Positions 25,422 through 33,333 of a stretch of 41,783 nt of DNA are shown piece after piece (the first letter of the stretch is position 1; each line of letters starts with the position of its first letter). The DNA is from a virus, in the IMG/VR virus record IMGVR_UViG_3300050821_018428, positions 1 to 41,783 of that record; one strand, written 5' to 3'. The position numbers and the translations under genes were made by a program. The notes under the pieces were generated by a model. It was not told where the DNA came from. It worked only from the letters and a program-made list of their open reading frames with translations, and ran no database searches.

Positions 25422-25643
25422 ATGCAGATAATTGATGTGCCGTTTGGCAAAGGCGGGGAGCTTACCGTCGATGAAGAGGCCGGGATGTTTTCGTTAGAGA
25501 TCAAGGCCACGATTCTTGGCACGCCTGAAGACGTGAAGCTGAATTTATCCGTTGTTACAGTTTTGACAATCTTGCTTGCCGGGACCAACAACCCGATTGC
25601 AAAATTGGCCTTGAACATTCTCCTAAACCTTTTTGCAGTGTGA
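25422..25643 (+). CDS. Small membrane protein
   Basis: 73 residues from the ATG at 25422 with GGGGGGA upstream. The N-terminal half is acidic and beta-like, and residues about 42-73 are hydrophobic (LSVVTVLTILLAGT, then LALNILLNLFAV), enough for one or two membrane passages. First gene of the plus-strand lysis/accessory operon, so a holin role is possible, but no family is recognised. Confidence 0.55.
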   Translation: MQIIDVPFGKGGELTVDEEAGMFSLEIKATILGTPEDVKLNLSVVTVLTILLAGTNNPIAKLALNILLNLFAV

Positions 25644-25651
25644 GGTGAAAA

Positions 25652-26077
25652 GTGAACAACATCATATATTTCATAATCTTTATGTGTGCACTTACCGGAT
25701 GCACAAAAACGTCCCCCATTATCACCCCGATCAAAGACGTCGGTTGCGCAATCGAGAGTGCAGTGACCGGCAGCATCAGCCAGGTGGTTGCGACAAGTCT
25801 TAATTGCACTAATCAAGCAGCGGTCCAGGCGTCACTTCAAAGTGCCTTTGGAAATGCGAACCTGTGCGCCACCGCTTCCATGGCTAAACAAGCCTCCTTG
25901 AAGTCAGACAGACCAAAAGGTGTGATTGGTGATCTTGCCTGCCCCGTGGCAGTCAGCGCTGCTATGGGCTTTTTATCAAATCAAGTACCAACCACCTGGG
26001 GATGCTCAGTAGGCGCCACAGCTTCAGCATTAAGTGCGGCACTCGTCGCCGCATGTGAGGCAGCAATTCCATTATGA
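25652..26077 (+). CDS. Phage-encoded lipoprotein
   Basis: 141 residues, GTG start at 25652 with GAGGTG upstream. The lipobox LTGC is at residues 14-17 (cysteine 17), so a lipidated form is expected in the inner or outer membrane. The mature part is Ala/Ser-rich with five further cysteines. It may be a spanin-like partner or superinfection-exclusion lipoprotein; neither is shown. Overlaps the protease gene by ATGA. Confidence 0.7.
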   Translation: MNNIIYFIIFMCALTGCTKTSPIITPIKDVGCAIESAVTGSISQVVATSLNCTNQAAVQASLQSAFGNANLCATASMAKQASLKSDRPKGVIGDLACPVAVSAAMGFLSNQVPTTWGCSVGATASALSAALVAACEAAIPL

Positions 26078-26856
26078 ATAGAATCTTCAATCACAAAAAA
26101 GACAGATCACGAATTGGCGATGACCTTTTCAAGTTTCACCACCCCATTCATCCAGGCACGGCACTTACGTCCTATGTTGACTTAAGATCAAGGGACATCC
26201 CGATCTTTGATCAAGGTCAGATGGGCTCTTGTACGGCAAATGCCGGTGCAGGCCTTTGGGGCTTCATCGAGAAATATGACATTGAACGTGGATTCCTAGC
26301 ACCTGAGGAATTTGGCAAAGGCTATCAAGACATTTCAAGACTCATGCTTTATTATCTAGCCAGATGTCTTTGTGGCGACGTGAGCACAGATGGCGGCGCT
26401 GAACTCAGAGACATCATCGGCGTGTTTGCTAGATGGGGGATATGTCCTGAAGGTTTATGGCCGTACCTCCCGGACAACATTTTTAAATCACCGCCATCCC
26501 CAGTCTACGGCGTGGCGTGGCATCATAAAATCACCACAGGACTTCGCATCACTGATGGCTCACTGGATGAAATGAAAACCTGTTTACTAAACGGCTTTCC
26601 ATTCATCTTTGGTTTTCAGGTCTTTGACGACTTCATGAACGATTCCACGGCTCAAACAGGAATAGTTGACATGCCATCTGGCGATAACGTCGGTGGTCAT
26701 GCGGTGGAAGCTGTTGGCTTTGATGATTCAAGACAGTGGTTCATTGTCAGGAATTCGTGGGGAACATCTTGGGGTGATGCCGGATACTGTTACATGCCTT
26801 ATAACTACATCTGTGACACATCACTAGCTAACGACTTTTGGACGATAAAACCATGA
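26074..26856 (+). CDS. Papain-like cysteine protease (peptidase C1 family)
   Basis: 260 residues without a signal peptide. The papain set is complete: oxyanion Gln47 (DQGQMGSC), nucleophile Cys53 (GSCTANA), His209 (GGHAVEAVG) and Asn227 in the hallmark RNSWGTSWGDAGY. The N-terminal propeptide is short (about 30 residues), with YVDLRSR before the core. It might process a virion or host protein, or act on the envelope at lysis. It is coupled to the lipoprotein upstream (ATGA) and the glycosyltransferase downstream (ATGA). Confidence 0.85.
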   Translation: MNRIFNHKKDRSRIGDDLFKFHHPIHPGTALTSYVDLRSRDIPIFDQGQMGSCTANAGAGLWGFIEKYDIERGFLAPEEFGKGYQDISRLMLYYLARCLCGDVSTDGGAELRDIIGVFARWGICPEGLWPYLPDNIFKSPPSPVYGVAWHHKITTGLRITDGSLDEMKTCLLNGFPFIFGFQVFDDFMNDSTAQTGIVDMPSGDNVGGHAVEAVGFDDSRQWFIVRNSWGTSWGDAGYCYMPYNYICDTSLANDFWTIKP

Positions 26857-27830
26857 CATCAAAACATCTAGTAGATCATCATAAACACCACGAACTCGAA
26901 GCGAATAATACGCTTTATGTAGTCGGTGTGTGTTCGAATCCTGCTAGATGGCACTCCAGATACCGCATTGCCCGTGAATGGATCAAGCACATGGTGGGCA
27001 CTCCAAATGTGCACCTGATTGTGGTTGAAGGCAGATTTGGTGACAGACATTTCGAACTCACTCCAGACGAGATTGTTTACGACCATTTGAAAGTAAATTT
27101 GAGCTCTGAAGCATGGGTGAAAGAGTCGCTGACTAACATCGGCCTCAGATATGCGATTGCTGTCTGCAATGCACAAAACCTGTGCTGGACCGATATGGAT
27201 GTATTTTTTCGAGATGAACATTGGGCGCAAGAGGCCCTTCATCAATTACAAACATACCCGGTGATTCAGCCATGGCAAGACTGCGCGGACCTTGGTCCTC
27301 ATGGCGGCATCTCGAGACATTTTCGCTCATTCGGATATCAGCATGCCAAAGGGATTAAAAAACAAACTCACCCCTCTCAGCCATATGAATATGCGCACAC
27401 TGGGTTTTCATGGTGCTGCACCAGAGGCTTTTGGGAAAATGTGCTAGGTCTCATGGACTTCCCTATTCTTGGAAGTGCTGATCATCACATGGGTTTCGCA
27501 ATGACAGGTGAAGTCGACAAAACCATTCACCTTGGCATGCAACCCTCATTCTTTGAACTATGCCGGGAATGGCAACAAAGGGCTTTGCAAGTCACTCAAG
27601 GCGAAGTCGGGTTTTCGGTGGGGCGCATCGAGCATTGGTTTCATGGGCCAAAGAACCGCAGGTACTACCGTGAGCGTTGGCAGATCTTGGTTGATAATAA
27701 GTTTGATCCGAAGATCGACCTTAGAAAAGACTCTCAGGGTGTTATTACCTTGGTTGGAAAGCCAAGGCTTGAACATGCAATCATCAAATACAACCGAGCA
27801 AGGCTCGAAGATTCAATCGAGGAGGTTTAA
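26853..27830 (+). CDS. Glycosyltransferase-like protein, phage type
   Basis: 325 residues from the ATG at 26853, overlapping the protease stop; a TTG at 26838 is the alternative. The N-terminal nucleotide-binding region (LYVVGVCSNPARWHSRYRIA) and a DxD motif (WTDMDVFF) suggest a GT-A fold. The C-terminal part has KNRRYYRERWQIL, as in several phage glycosyltransferases. A substrate such as host surface glycan is probable but unproved. It is followed by a 60-residue gene with GGAGG. Confidence 0.7.
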   Translation: MTSKHLVDHHKHHELEANNTLYVVGVCSNPARWHSRYRIAREWIKHMVGTPNVHLIVVEGRFGDRHFELTPDEIVYDHLKVNLSSEAWVKESLTNIGLRYAIAVCNAQNLCWTDMDVFFRDEHWAQEALHQLQTYPVIQPWQDCADLGPHGGISRHFRSFGYQHAKGIKKQTHPSQPYEYAHTGFSWCCTRGFWENVLGLMDFPILGSADHHMGFAMTGEVDKTIHLGMQPSFFELCREWQQRALQVTQGEVGFSVGRIEHWFHGPKNRRYYRERWQILVDNKFDPKIDLRKDSQGVITLVGKPRLEHAIIKYNRARLEDSIEEV

Positions 27831-27831
27831 A

Positions 27832-28014
27832 ATGGAAGCAACCGTAAAGAAGTCATCTTATCGTCAGCGGATTTATCAAATGTCAGATGGTTCGATTTTC
27901 CTGGTTTTCGGCAATGACCCCGTTTCTGACGTGGGTGCCAAATTATTGGCAGACCATGACATCGTGGATGTCGCGACAGTAACCGATCATGTTGAGCCAG
28001 CTCCGGTGCCATGA
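27832..28014 (+). CDS. Small hypothetical protein before endolysin
   Basis: 60 residues, ATG at 27832 with GAGGAGG upstream. Basic N-terminus (ATVKKSSYRQRIY) and beta-like middle (MSDGSIFLVFG). The stop overlaps the endolysin start (ATGATG). Function unknown; it might assist lysis. Confidence 0.65.
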   Translation: MEATVKKSSYRQRIYQMSDGSIFLVFGNDPVSDVGAKLLADHDIVDVATVTDHVEPAPVP

Positions 28015-28538
28015 TGGCTGAATTTGAATTTGCTTTCACTTATGTGCTGGAGAATGAAGGGGGCTACTGCGTCGATGACGGAGGTCCCACTAAATGGGGA
28101 ATTGTCAGAGCCGATCTTGCTGCCTTCAGAGGCGTTCCAATCGATCAGATCACGGCTCAGGACATCAAAAACTTATCGGCCGATGACGCTTCAAAGATCT
28201 ACCAAAAGCAGTACTGGACCCCGATGAGGCTTATGGCTATCGAGGACACTGGTGTAGCGACTGCGATCTTTGATATTGGCGTCAATCGCGGTATCGAAGT
28301 CGGCGCCAAATATGCGCAAAAAGCAGCGAATTTACTTGGCCATCCGCTTTACGTCGATGGGGTGATTGGCCCTCAGACGTTACAAGCCATCAACGCCTGT
28401 GTCGCTTCCGACTTTATCCGTTACATCGAAGCCATGGATGTAGCCGGTTACCTGGCTATTTTAAGAGCTCACCCGGAAGATAAGATTTATGAGCGCGGTT
28501 GGATGGCGAGAGCAAAAAGACTTTTAACTTTGATCTAG
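28011..28538 (+). CDS. Endolysin, glycoside hydrolase 108 (muramidase)
   Basis: 175 residues. The family signature is present: LENEGGYCVDDGGPTKWGI at 13-31, with the catalytic Glu in ENEGG, then YQKQYW and the downstream helical part (IFDIGVNRGIEVGAKYAQKA). It cleaves the beta-1,4 bond of peptidoglycan. No signal peptide or SAR segment is seen, so a holin is required; the nearest candidates are 22696-22923 and 25422-25643. Length is normal for GH108. Confidence 0.9.
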   Translation: MMAEFEFAFTYVLENEGGYCVDDGGPTKWGIVRADLAAFRGVPIDQITAQDIKNLSADDASKIYQKQYWTPMRLMAIEDTGVATAIFDIGVNRGIEVGAKYAQKAANLLGHPLYVDGVIGPQTLQAINACVASDFIRYIEAMDVAGYLAILRAHPEDKIYERGWMARAKRLLTLI

Positions 28539-28546
28539 AGGTAACC

Positions 28547-28990
28547 ATGTCGCTTTCAAATGCTTCAGTCACGGCCGCAATCTTCACAATGCAGATCCAG
28601 CAAGTGAACGTGAATCCGATTGTGGTGAACCCGACCATTCAGGTACCCTTGACGTTTGGTACGACGACCTACGTTAATACGACCTCTGGAACTTTCACCC
28701 CAAATAACAACACGAAGACGATTCACACATTCTCAACCACCAATGATCTGCCAAAGTGGCTACTTATCGTGGTTGATCAGCCAGTGAGTCTCACCATCAC
28801 GACCTCTGGTGGGGTGACTCCGGCCCTTCAAATGCCTGTTCAGCGAATGATGTTCTTTGGAAATCCCACACCTGTTCAAAACTGGAACACTCTCGTGCTC
28901 GATGGCACGAATGCGAACCCTGCTTATGTCATGGCTCAAAATGTGGCTGTGAATTACTCAGTCTTCTGGGGAGATGGGTCGCTCTCATAA
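28547..28990 (+). CDS. Beta-rich structural-type hypothetical protein
   Basis: 147 residues from the ATG at 28547, 8 bases after the endolysin stop with GAGGT upstream. Thr, Asn and Val rich with alternating strands and no membrane segment. It resembles fibre or decoration proteins but no family is named. It ends directly at a strong terminator. Confidence 0.6.
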   Translation: MSLSNASVTAAIFTMQIQQVNVNPIVVNPTIQVPLTFGTTTYVNTTSGTFTPNNNTKTIHTFSTTNDLPKWLLIVVDQPVSLTITTSGGVTPALQMPVQRMMFFGNPTPVQNWNTLVLDGTNANPAYVMAQNVAVNYSVFWGDGSLS

Positions 28991-29023
28991 AAAAAGCCCC
29001 CTTGGGATGAAGAAGGGGGCTTT
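28989..29023 (-). terminator. Rho-independent terminator between converging operons
   Basis: An 11-bp perfect stem AAAGCCCCCTT/AAGGGGGCTTT (28993-29003 with 29013-29023, 9-nt loop). On the minus strand it is followed by seven Ts (28989-28995), making it a proper terminator for the 29081 gene; on the plus strand it also closes the endolysin operon but with little T-run. Confidence 0.8.
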
Positions 29024-29080
29024 AAAGACACCAACAACAAGCTCCACCGATCTTTATTTACTCACACGCTAGAGCATCTT

Positions 29081-29521
29081 TCAATACTCACCGTGAGTCT
29101 TTTTGCCCTTAGCTAGACCTGGCACTTTTTTCCCGGCCTGAAGACCATTGCCATAATTGATCTTGCCAGCGCCGCCCGGACCTTTAATTCCACCTTCATG
29201 CGGACCTTTTCCGGCGTGCATTTGAGGACCAGTTTTGTGTCCAGTATCGGCCTCTAAGCCTTTACCTTTGCCAAATGGCCCATGATTGCCTTCTTCATGG
29301 GATTTCATATGAGTCTCAGCTTCACGCGAATGAATCCGCTTGCCTGGGTCAAAGCCATCAGGTCCTACGTGCTTCGAGTTTTGATACTCGCTGGTATTCA
29401 CTTTCGCCATACCGATGGCGCTGTGTTTTCCCTCTTTGTCGGCCCACTCTTTGTGAGCTTCCGGCGAAACTTTCATGGATTCGCCCATTCCGTCCTTCAT
29501 TTGTGGCTTAAATTGATACAT
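29081..29521 (-). CDS. Gly/Lys/His-rich hypothetical protein
   Basis: 146 residues, low complexity with many Gly, Lys and His (GPQMHAGKGPHEGGIKGPGG, NYGNGLQAGKKVPGLAKGKK). Probably unstructured and basic, so nucleic-acid or virion association is conceivable. Start ATG has GGGAGAG upstream. Last gene of the long minus-strand region; the terminator follows. Confidence 0.6.
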   Translation of the reverse strand: MYQFKPQMKDGMGESMKVSPEAHKEWADKEGKHSAIGMAKVNTSEYQNSKHVGPDGFDPGKRIHSREAETHMKSHEEGNHGPFGKGKGLEADTGHKTGPQMHAGKGPHEGGIKGPGGAGKINYGNGLQAGKKVPGLAKGKKTHGEY

Positions 29522-29576
29522 ACGACTCTCTCCCCTGGGTTATCGTTGAGCCAAATCGGCCCCGCGTCCCCTAAGG

Positions 29577-29756
29577 TTACACCTTGGTGTGACGCCGCCG
29601 CAACAGAGACCGGACCTTCTTAGGCTTTGCTTTGACGCGCTCAGGAAGTTTCCCGGAAGTGGCCGAGTTCCACTCATTGAATGTCGCCTGCGACATCTTG
29701 CCTTGTTTTACGAGTTCGCCGAACTTTCGCCTTTGAGCCTCACTCTTAAATGGCAT
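29577..29756 (-). CDS. Small conserved phage protein MPFKSEAQRRKF
   Basis: 59 residues. MPFKSEAQRRKFGELVKQGK, then FNEWNSATSGKLPERV and a basic tail of Lys and Arg. The pattern FKSEAQRRKF with T/EW and LPERV is common in small phage proteins of unknown function. Lies between the toxin cassette and the Gly-rich gene. Confidence 0.7.
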   Translation of the reverse strand: MPFKSEAQRRKFGELVKQGKMSQATFNEWNSATSGKLPERVKAKPKKVRSLLRRRHTKV

Positions 29757-29774
29757 AAAAAACCTTACCTCGCG

Positions 29775-30158
29775 TTATCTAAATTCGCCATATTTTCTGA
29801 CTATTTTGCCAGTCTCAAGATCAAATACCGCTCGAGTGTGACCTTGACCCCAGACTTCATTCAGCTCTTCATCAAAGCCGAGACCAAAATATGGTTGGCG
29901 GGAAAATATGTTGTTTGGGTCTACTTCACAAATACCTTGGGCCCGCCACAGAATCTTCCCTTGGCGGTCAAATGCGATGATGTTGGAGTTTGGTAAATAT
30001 TCTTCAGGCTTCGGGTTACGACATAAATAAAGGACGAGTACTTTATCGCCTAAGTCTAAACCTTGGTGAGGAGCAGTCCCTTTTATCGGATTGAGCACTT
30101 TATTGCCATCGATCATGACGTGATCAGGGGTGGTAAATGCTAACTTAACGGGCTTCAT
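29775..30158 (-). CDS. Putative immunity protein of the toxin cassette
   Basis: 127 residues, ATG overlapping the toxin stop (ATGA). It has no signal peptide. The sequence is a compact beta-rich unit (VLVLYLCRNPKPEEYLP, NIIAFDRQGKILWRA, GLGFDEELNEVW, RAVFDLETGKIVRKYG), of the kind seen in many small immunity proteins directly downstream of polymorphic toxins. The role rests on order, coupling and size. It would bind and neutralise the C-terminal toxin domain in the producing cell. Confidence 0.6.
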   Translation of the reverse strand: MKPVKLAFTTPDHVMIDGNKVLNPIKGTAPHQGLDLGDKVLVLYLCRNPKPEEYLPNSNIIAFDRQGKILWRAQGICEVDPNNIFSRQPYFGLGFDEELNEVWGQGHTRAVFDLETGKIVRKYGEFR

Positions 30159-31729
30159 TTGATCTCCCTAGTGTTACTAAACCAGTTGCCATCCGGTTTT
30201 ATTATTTGGATCTGGTTAACTCCGCCTTCGCCGTTAAAAATAGGGGATGTGTGAGACTCAATGATTTCAATGCCCTTAGGGATTTGAACATCTGTCAAAT
30301 GTGTTGGGACATTCGGAAGTGAGAGTGCTCTTTGTATTTCTTGAGGAGATTTATTAGCGATATTTTCTTTTGTCACCCAATCTCCGACAACGTTATCTAA
30401 AACACCAGAGGCTCTAGTAGCGTTTATCGTTTGCTTTGTTTCTCCGCGAATGCCGTAACTATATGCTTGAAAAGGTCCCTCAGCGCTTGGGTGCTTTTTT
30501 AACCACATAAGGTTCATTTCTTCAGCCGAATAAAATTCGTGAATCGCTATATCGCCATGACTCTTTTCAATTGCTTTCGCTATGTCCTGGAATAGCTCTT
30601 TTTCTCTAAAAGCCCATTTTCCAAGCTTAAAAACTGAAGGGGCCAGACCCAGGGTTACAATGCCAGCAAAGGCTAACGCACGTTGATTGAAATTGAGCTT
30701 ATCCCCGTTGATGAGGCTCTCGCCAGTGATGGCTTCATAGATGGATTGACCTTCGCCAACGCCTGGTACAAAGCCTAGGGCAATTTCAGCCATTGTGCCT
30801 GCAATCTTTTTGAAATCATCAGCCTGCCATGATTTGCCCGCAGCATATGCGTGATCTGCAGCCGTGACCGCTTGATAACCAATTGTTTGAGCGTTTTTTT
30901 GGGCCTGTGAATTCGCATGAGCACCCAGGAGCTTCAGGAAGATGGGGAGAAGTGATTGCTCATTAGGCGCGACAGGGTTGTCAGCATTTAAGTAAATATC
31001 GGGTTCTAGCTTTGAGACAGGATGATTTCTAATATTTCGTTGGGCGTCGTCGATCATCTTTTGAGTGTCCTGCTTTCCGAAGGTTTCTAGTTCCTGATAC
31101 CTTTGAAATTCAGCAATCCTCACTTGGTCGTATAAATCTGCGAATCGATTATACGCTGCCAATGGATGTAGTTGCGGTGGGAAGTTGGCCCGAAGCTGTT
31201 TCTCGACGTCACCTTGTGAGACCAAGTTTGGCAGGATGAGCGCTTGTTTGTGATTTAGCAACTTTGAGAATTCATCGCCTTCAGCTCCTTGGGGCCAACT
31301 GGCCCCTGGAACGCCCCCGCCTATTGTCGGAATCTGACGAAGATTTTCAAGATACTCGAGCCGTGAATCCGCCACCATTTTTTCATACTTGTTTATGAAA
31401 TCCCTGATCGCAGGATTATTCCCACCATGACCCCACTGCGGCCCCAATTGCCGATCACCGTGCTCAGGTCCACTACCTCCACCATTTTGCCATCCTGGGA
31501 TTCTGGATGAACCATATCTTTGGCTGTCACCGGGGGGGGAGTTTGGGGATGACCGTAGTCCCTCAGATGGACTCGTCCTTGTTCCAGAACAGTTTCCGCA
31601 CATTCCTGTTTCAGGCTGTACGCACATCACTCCGGACGGGACGGGCGGCTGAGATGGAAGCCCAATATTGATGCAAATTTGCGCATAAACTGAACTAGTA
31701 AATAAATAAAAATAGATTACGTATTTCAT
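30155..31729 (-). CDS. Secreted polymorphic-toxin-like protein
   Basis: 524 residues. Sec signal peptide at 1-16 (MKYVIYFYLFTSSVYA), Cys-rich start (CVQPETGMCGNC), then a Gly/Pro/Ser linker and a helical middle. Residues about 317-345 (IALGFVPGVGEGQSIYEAITGE) match the pre-toxin TG domain that precedes the C-terminal toxin in polymorphic toxins. The end (about 417-524) has LPNVPTHLTDVQIPKG and EGGVNQIQII, a pattern like NAD-targeting or ADP-ribosyl toxins with a Gln after GG. Activity is inferred. It overlaps both neighbours by ATGA. Confidence 0.7.
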   Translation of the reverse strand: MKYVIYFYLFTSSVYAQICINIGLPSQPPVPSGVMCVQPETGMCGNCSGTRTSPSEGLRSSPNSPPGDSQRYGSSRIPGWQNGGGSGPEHGDRQLGPQWGHGGNNPAIRDFINKYEKMVADSRLEYLENLRQIPTIGGGVPGASWPQGAEGDEFSKLLNHKQALILPNLVSQGDVEKQLRANFPPQLHPLAAYNRFADLYDQVRIAEFQRYQELETFGKQDTQKMIDDAQRNIRNHPVSKLEPDIYLNADNPVAPNEQSLLPIFLKLLGAHANSQAQKNAQTIGYQAVTAADHAYAAGKSWQADDFKKIAGTMAEIALGFVPGVGEGQSIYEAITGESLINGDKLNFNQRALAFAGIVTLGLAPSVFKLGKWAFREKELFQDIAKAIEKSHGDIAIHEFYSAEEMNLMWLKKHPSAEGPFQAYSYGIRGETKQTINATRASGVLDNVVGDWVTKENIANKSPQEIQRALSLPNVPTHLTDVQIPKGIEIIESHTSPIFNGEGGVNQIQIIKPDGNWFSNTREIK

Positions 31730-32208
31730 CGATTAAGCCATGTTCGATATTCATATCGTAATCGTAATTTAACGAGTTCGGGTGAGGTTTGATCAAGCCA
31801 TGTTCGATATGCATCCAAAAAGCCCTGGAGATTAATACCTTGATTGGTGGCCTTAATATGATCTAGTCGGCTTAGGTAAATATCTGCTTCAATTGATTTA
31901 ACCGCCTGCATGCAAGAAATAGCTTTACTCCCGGGCGGCGTGCAAAAATTTGAAAGATTCGCAATTGAATCGGTGATTCGTTTCATGTTGTCTTCGGCCG
32001 CAACCACTTTCATTCGGATGTAATTGAGCTCACTGTTAATCCGAACTTGATTATCGTAGTCCCGTTGCCGCAGATAACTGATGTACCTCACCCGTTCCTC
32101 GTCAGTGGCAGCCTGGGCTTGTCCGGTAAACAAAAATAATATTAGTAAAAAGTACATGCAATTTACAATATGCCACATTGTATCATTTTGCAACACTTTG
32201 TTAAACAT
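31726..32208 (-). CDS. Exported helical protein, partner of the toxin
   Basis: 160 residues. Signal peptide (ending FLFTGQAQA, cleaved near residue 33 of the long form); starts at 32178 or 32157 are also possible and none has a clear ribosome binding site. The mature part is helical (ERVRYISYLRQRDYDNQVRINSELNYIR). The YRTWL block occurs twice at the C-terminus because of a 60-bp in-frame repeat. It overlaps the toxin gene (ATGA). Possibly a periplasmic chaperone or carrier for the toxin. Confidence 0.6.
   Translation of the reverse strand: MFNKVLQNDTMWHIVNCMYFLLILFLFTGQAQAATDEERVRYISYLRQRDYDNQVRINSELNYIRMKVVAAEDNMKRITDSIANLSNFCTPPGSKAISCMQAVKSIEADIYLSRLDHIKATNQGINLQGFLDAYRTWLDQTSPELVKLRLRYEYRTWLNR
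31735..31810. repeat. 60-bp-spaced direct repeat at the end of the toxin-partner gene
   Basis: AAGCCATGTTCGATAT occurs at 31735-31750 and again at 31795-31810. On the minus strand it encodes the duplicated YRTWL block. The spacing (60 bp, 20 codons) keeps the frame, so slippage would shorten or lengthen the protein without a frameshift. Confidence 0.7.
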
Positions 32209-32226
32209 AATGTGTTTATTTGATCT

Positions 32227-32260
32227 GTCGAACTTAAAGTGTTTCGTCTATAAGTTCGAC
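32227..32260. promoter_or_regulatory. Inverted repeat GTCGAACTT upstream of the toxin operon
   Basis: GTCGAACTT (32227-32235) and AAGTTCGAC (32252-32260) form a perfect 9-bp inverted repeat with a 16-base spacer. The site covers the end of the glycosyltransferase gene and the gap before the exported-partner gene. ATAAGTTCGAC (32250-32260) recurs at 39279-39289. Either a regulator site or a transcript hairpin; no T-run on the minus side. Confidence 0.4.
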
Positions 32261-33333
32261 ATTATTTCTTTGAGCGCATGTCTAAACTTCTCAGCACCAT
32301 TCCCGAACAAAAGATCAATGCAAAGATTATCCTGGTACTTGCACTTGTGGAAGGTGTGGGTCAGAAACTGGGGCCATTTGTCCTGGCAAGCGGAACACGC
32401 GAGCTCCTCGTCTGTTAAAAAAACGTCGATTGTTTTTCCCCAATTTCTACGTGGTCTTCGCTTTTCTGGCCTCAAGATATTGTAGGCGAAAATGACATTG
32501 GAATCCTTCATGATCGCGGCCAGATGCAAAAGCCCGCAATCAAGGCCGATGGTGGCAACAGCATGTTGCATGATGATTGCAGCATCAACAACAGAGGTTT
32601 GCTCTCTCATGTCGAGGCCTAAGTGAAACGAGATATCTTCTGCGTTGTAGGACAAAAGCGAACCATTGGAACAGACATCTTTTTTACCAAGGAACACGGG
32701 CGTAAGGCCTAGATATTTAATGTGTTCAATGAGCGGATTCAAATGCTTACCACTTACCCACCGACTCGGCACCATGGAGCTCGTGCACACAACGACATAT
32801 TTCTTCTGAAGCCTTTTGACCTTTGGCAAAAGCCTTGAGTCTGGGAAATCGAGCATCGGCAGCATCGCATCCGGTGGTGCTGGACACCTTGAACCATAGT
32901 AGGCAAAGCCAAGATCAAAAATATGGGCACCCACTGCGTTCAGTAACTGAGGGTTCACGTTCCTGCCTTCGAGCTGAATCTCTGGGCCAACAAGCGGACA
33001 ATTGGGCTCCATGTACTGGCCGGCATTCTCGCCAGGGAACACTTGCCACTCAGGGTAGGGTTTATGGATCTCCTGCATGAGCGGGACCAAGTAATTGGCC
33101 ACCATGAGCCGGCCTTGAATGTAGGGTGCGTTTCTAGCTAGCCAAGTGGTGGCGCCTGAGTAATTGATGTAATCGCCCATCCCGCCAGCGTTAAAAGCGA
33201 AGTTCACAATGAACCTTTGAACCTTTGTGTCTGGCCTAAAGCCATGCTCAGGGCCATAAATGCCAGGGTCAACCAAGGTCGGAATCGGACTCGCGTGCTT
33301 CACATTTCGATCAACTGGAAGTCTGCCGATCAT
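32248..33333 (-). CDS. Glycosyltransferase family 9-like protein
   Basis: 361 residues. GT9 enzymes (heptosyltransferases) add heptose to lipopolysaccharide core. Visible: FNAGGMGDYINYSGATTWL near the start, RWVSGKHLNPLIEHIKYLGLTPVFLGKKD, and the conserved GLDCGLLHLAAIM (D-x-G-x-x-H) in the C-terminal lobe. Near the end is a Cys-rich element (CSACQDKW). Alters host surface glycans or recruits a sugar donor; substrate unknown. Coupled (ATGA) to the upstream glycosyltransferase. Confidence 0.75.
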   Translation of the reverse strand: MIGRLPVDRNVKHASPIPTLVDPGIYGPEHGFRPDTKVQRFIVNFAFNAGGMGDYINYSGATTWLARNAPYIQGRLMVANYLVPLMQEIHKPYPEWQVFPGENAGQYMEPNCPLVGPEIQLEGRNVNPQLLNAVGAHIFDLGFAYYGSRCPAPPDAMLPMLDFPDSRLLPKVKRLQKKYVVVCTSSMVPSRWVSGKHLNPLIEHIKYLGLTPVFLGKKDVCSNGSLLSYNAEDISFHLGLDMREQTSVVDAAIIMQHAVATIGLDCGLLHLAAIMKDSNVIFAYNILRPEKRRPRRNWGKTIDVFLTDEELACSACQDKWPQFLTHTFHKCKYQDNLCIDLLFGNGAEKFRHALKEIMSNL

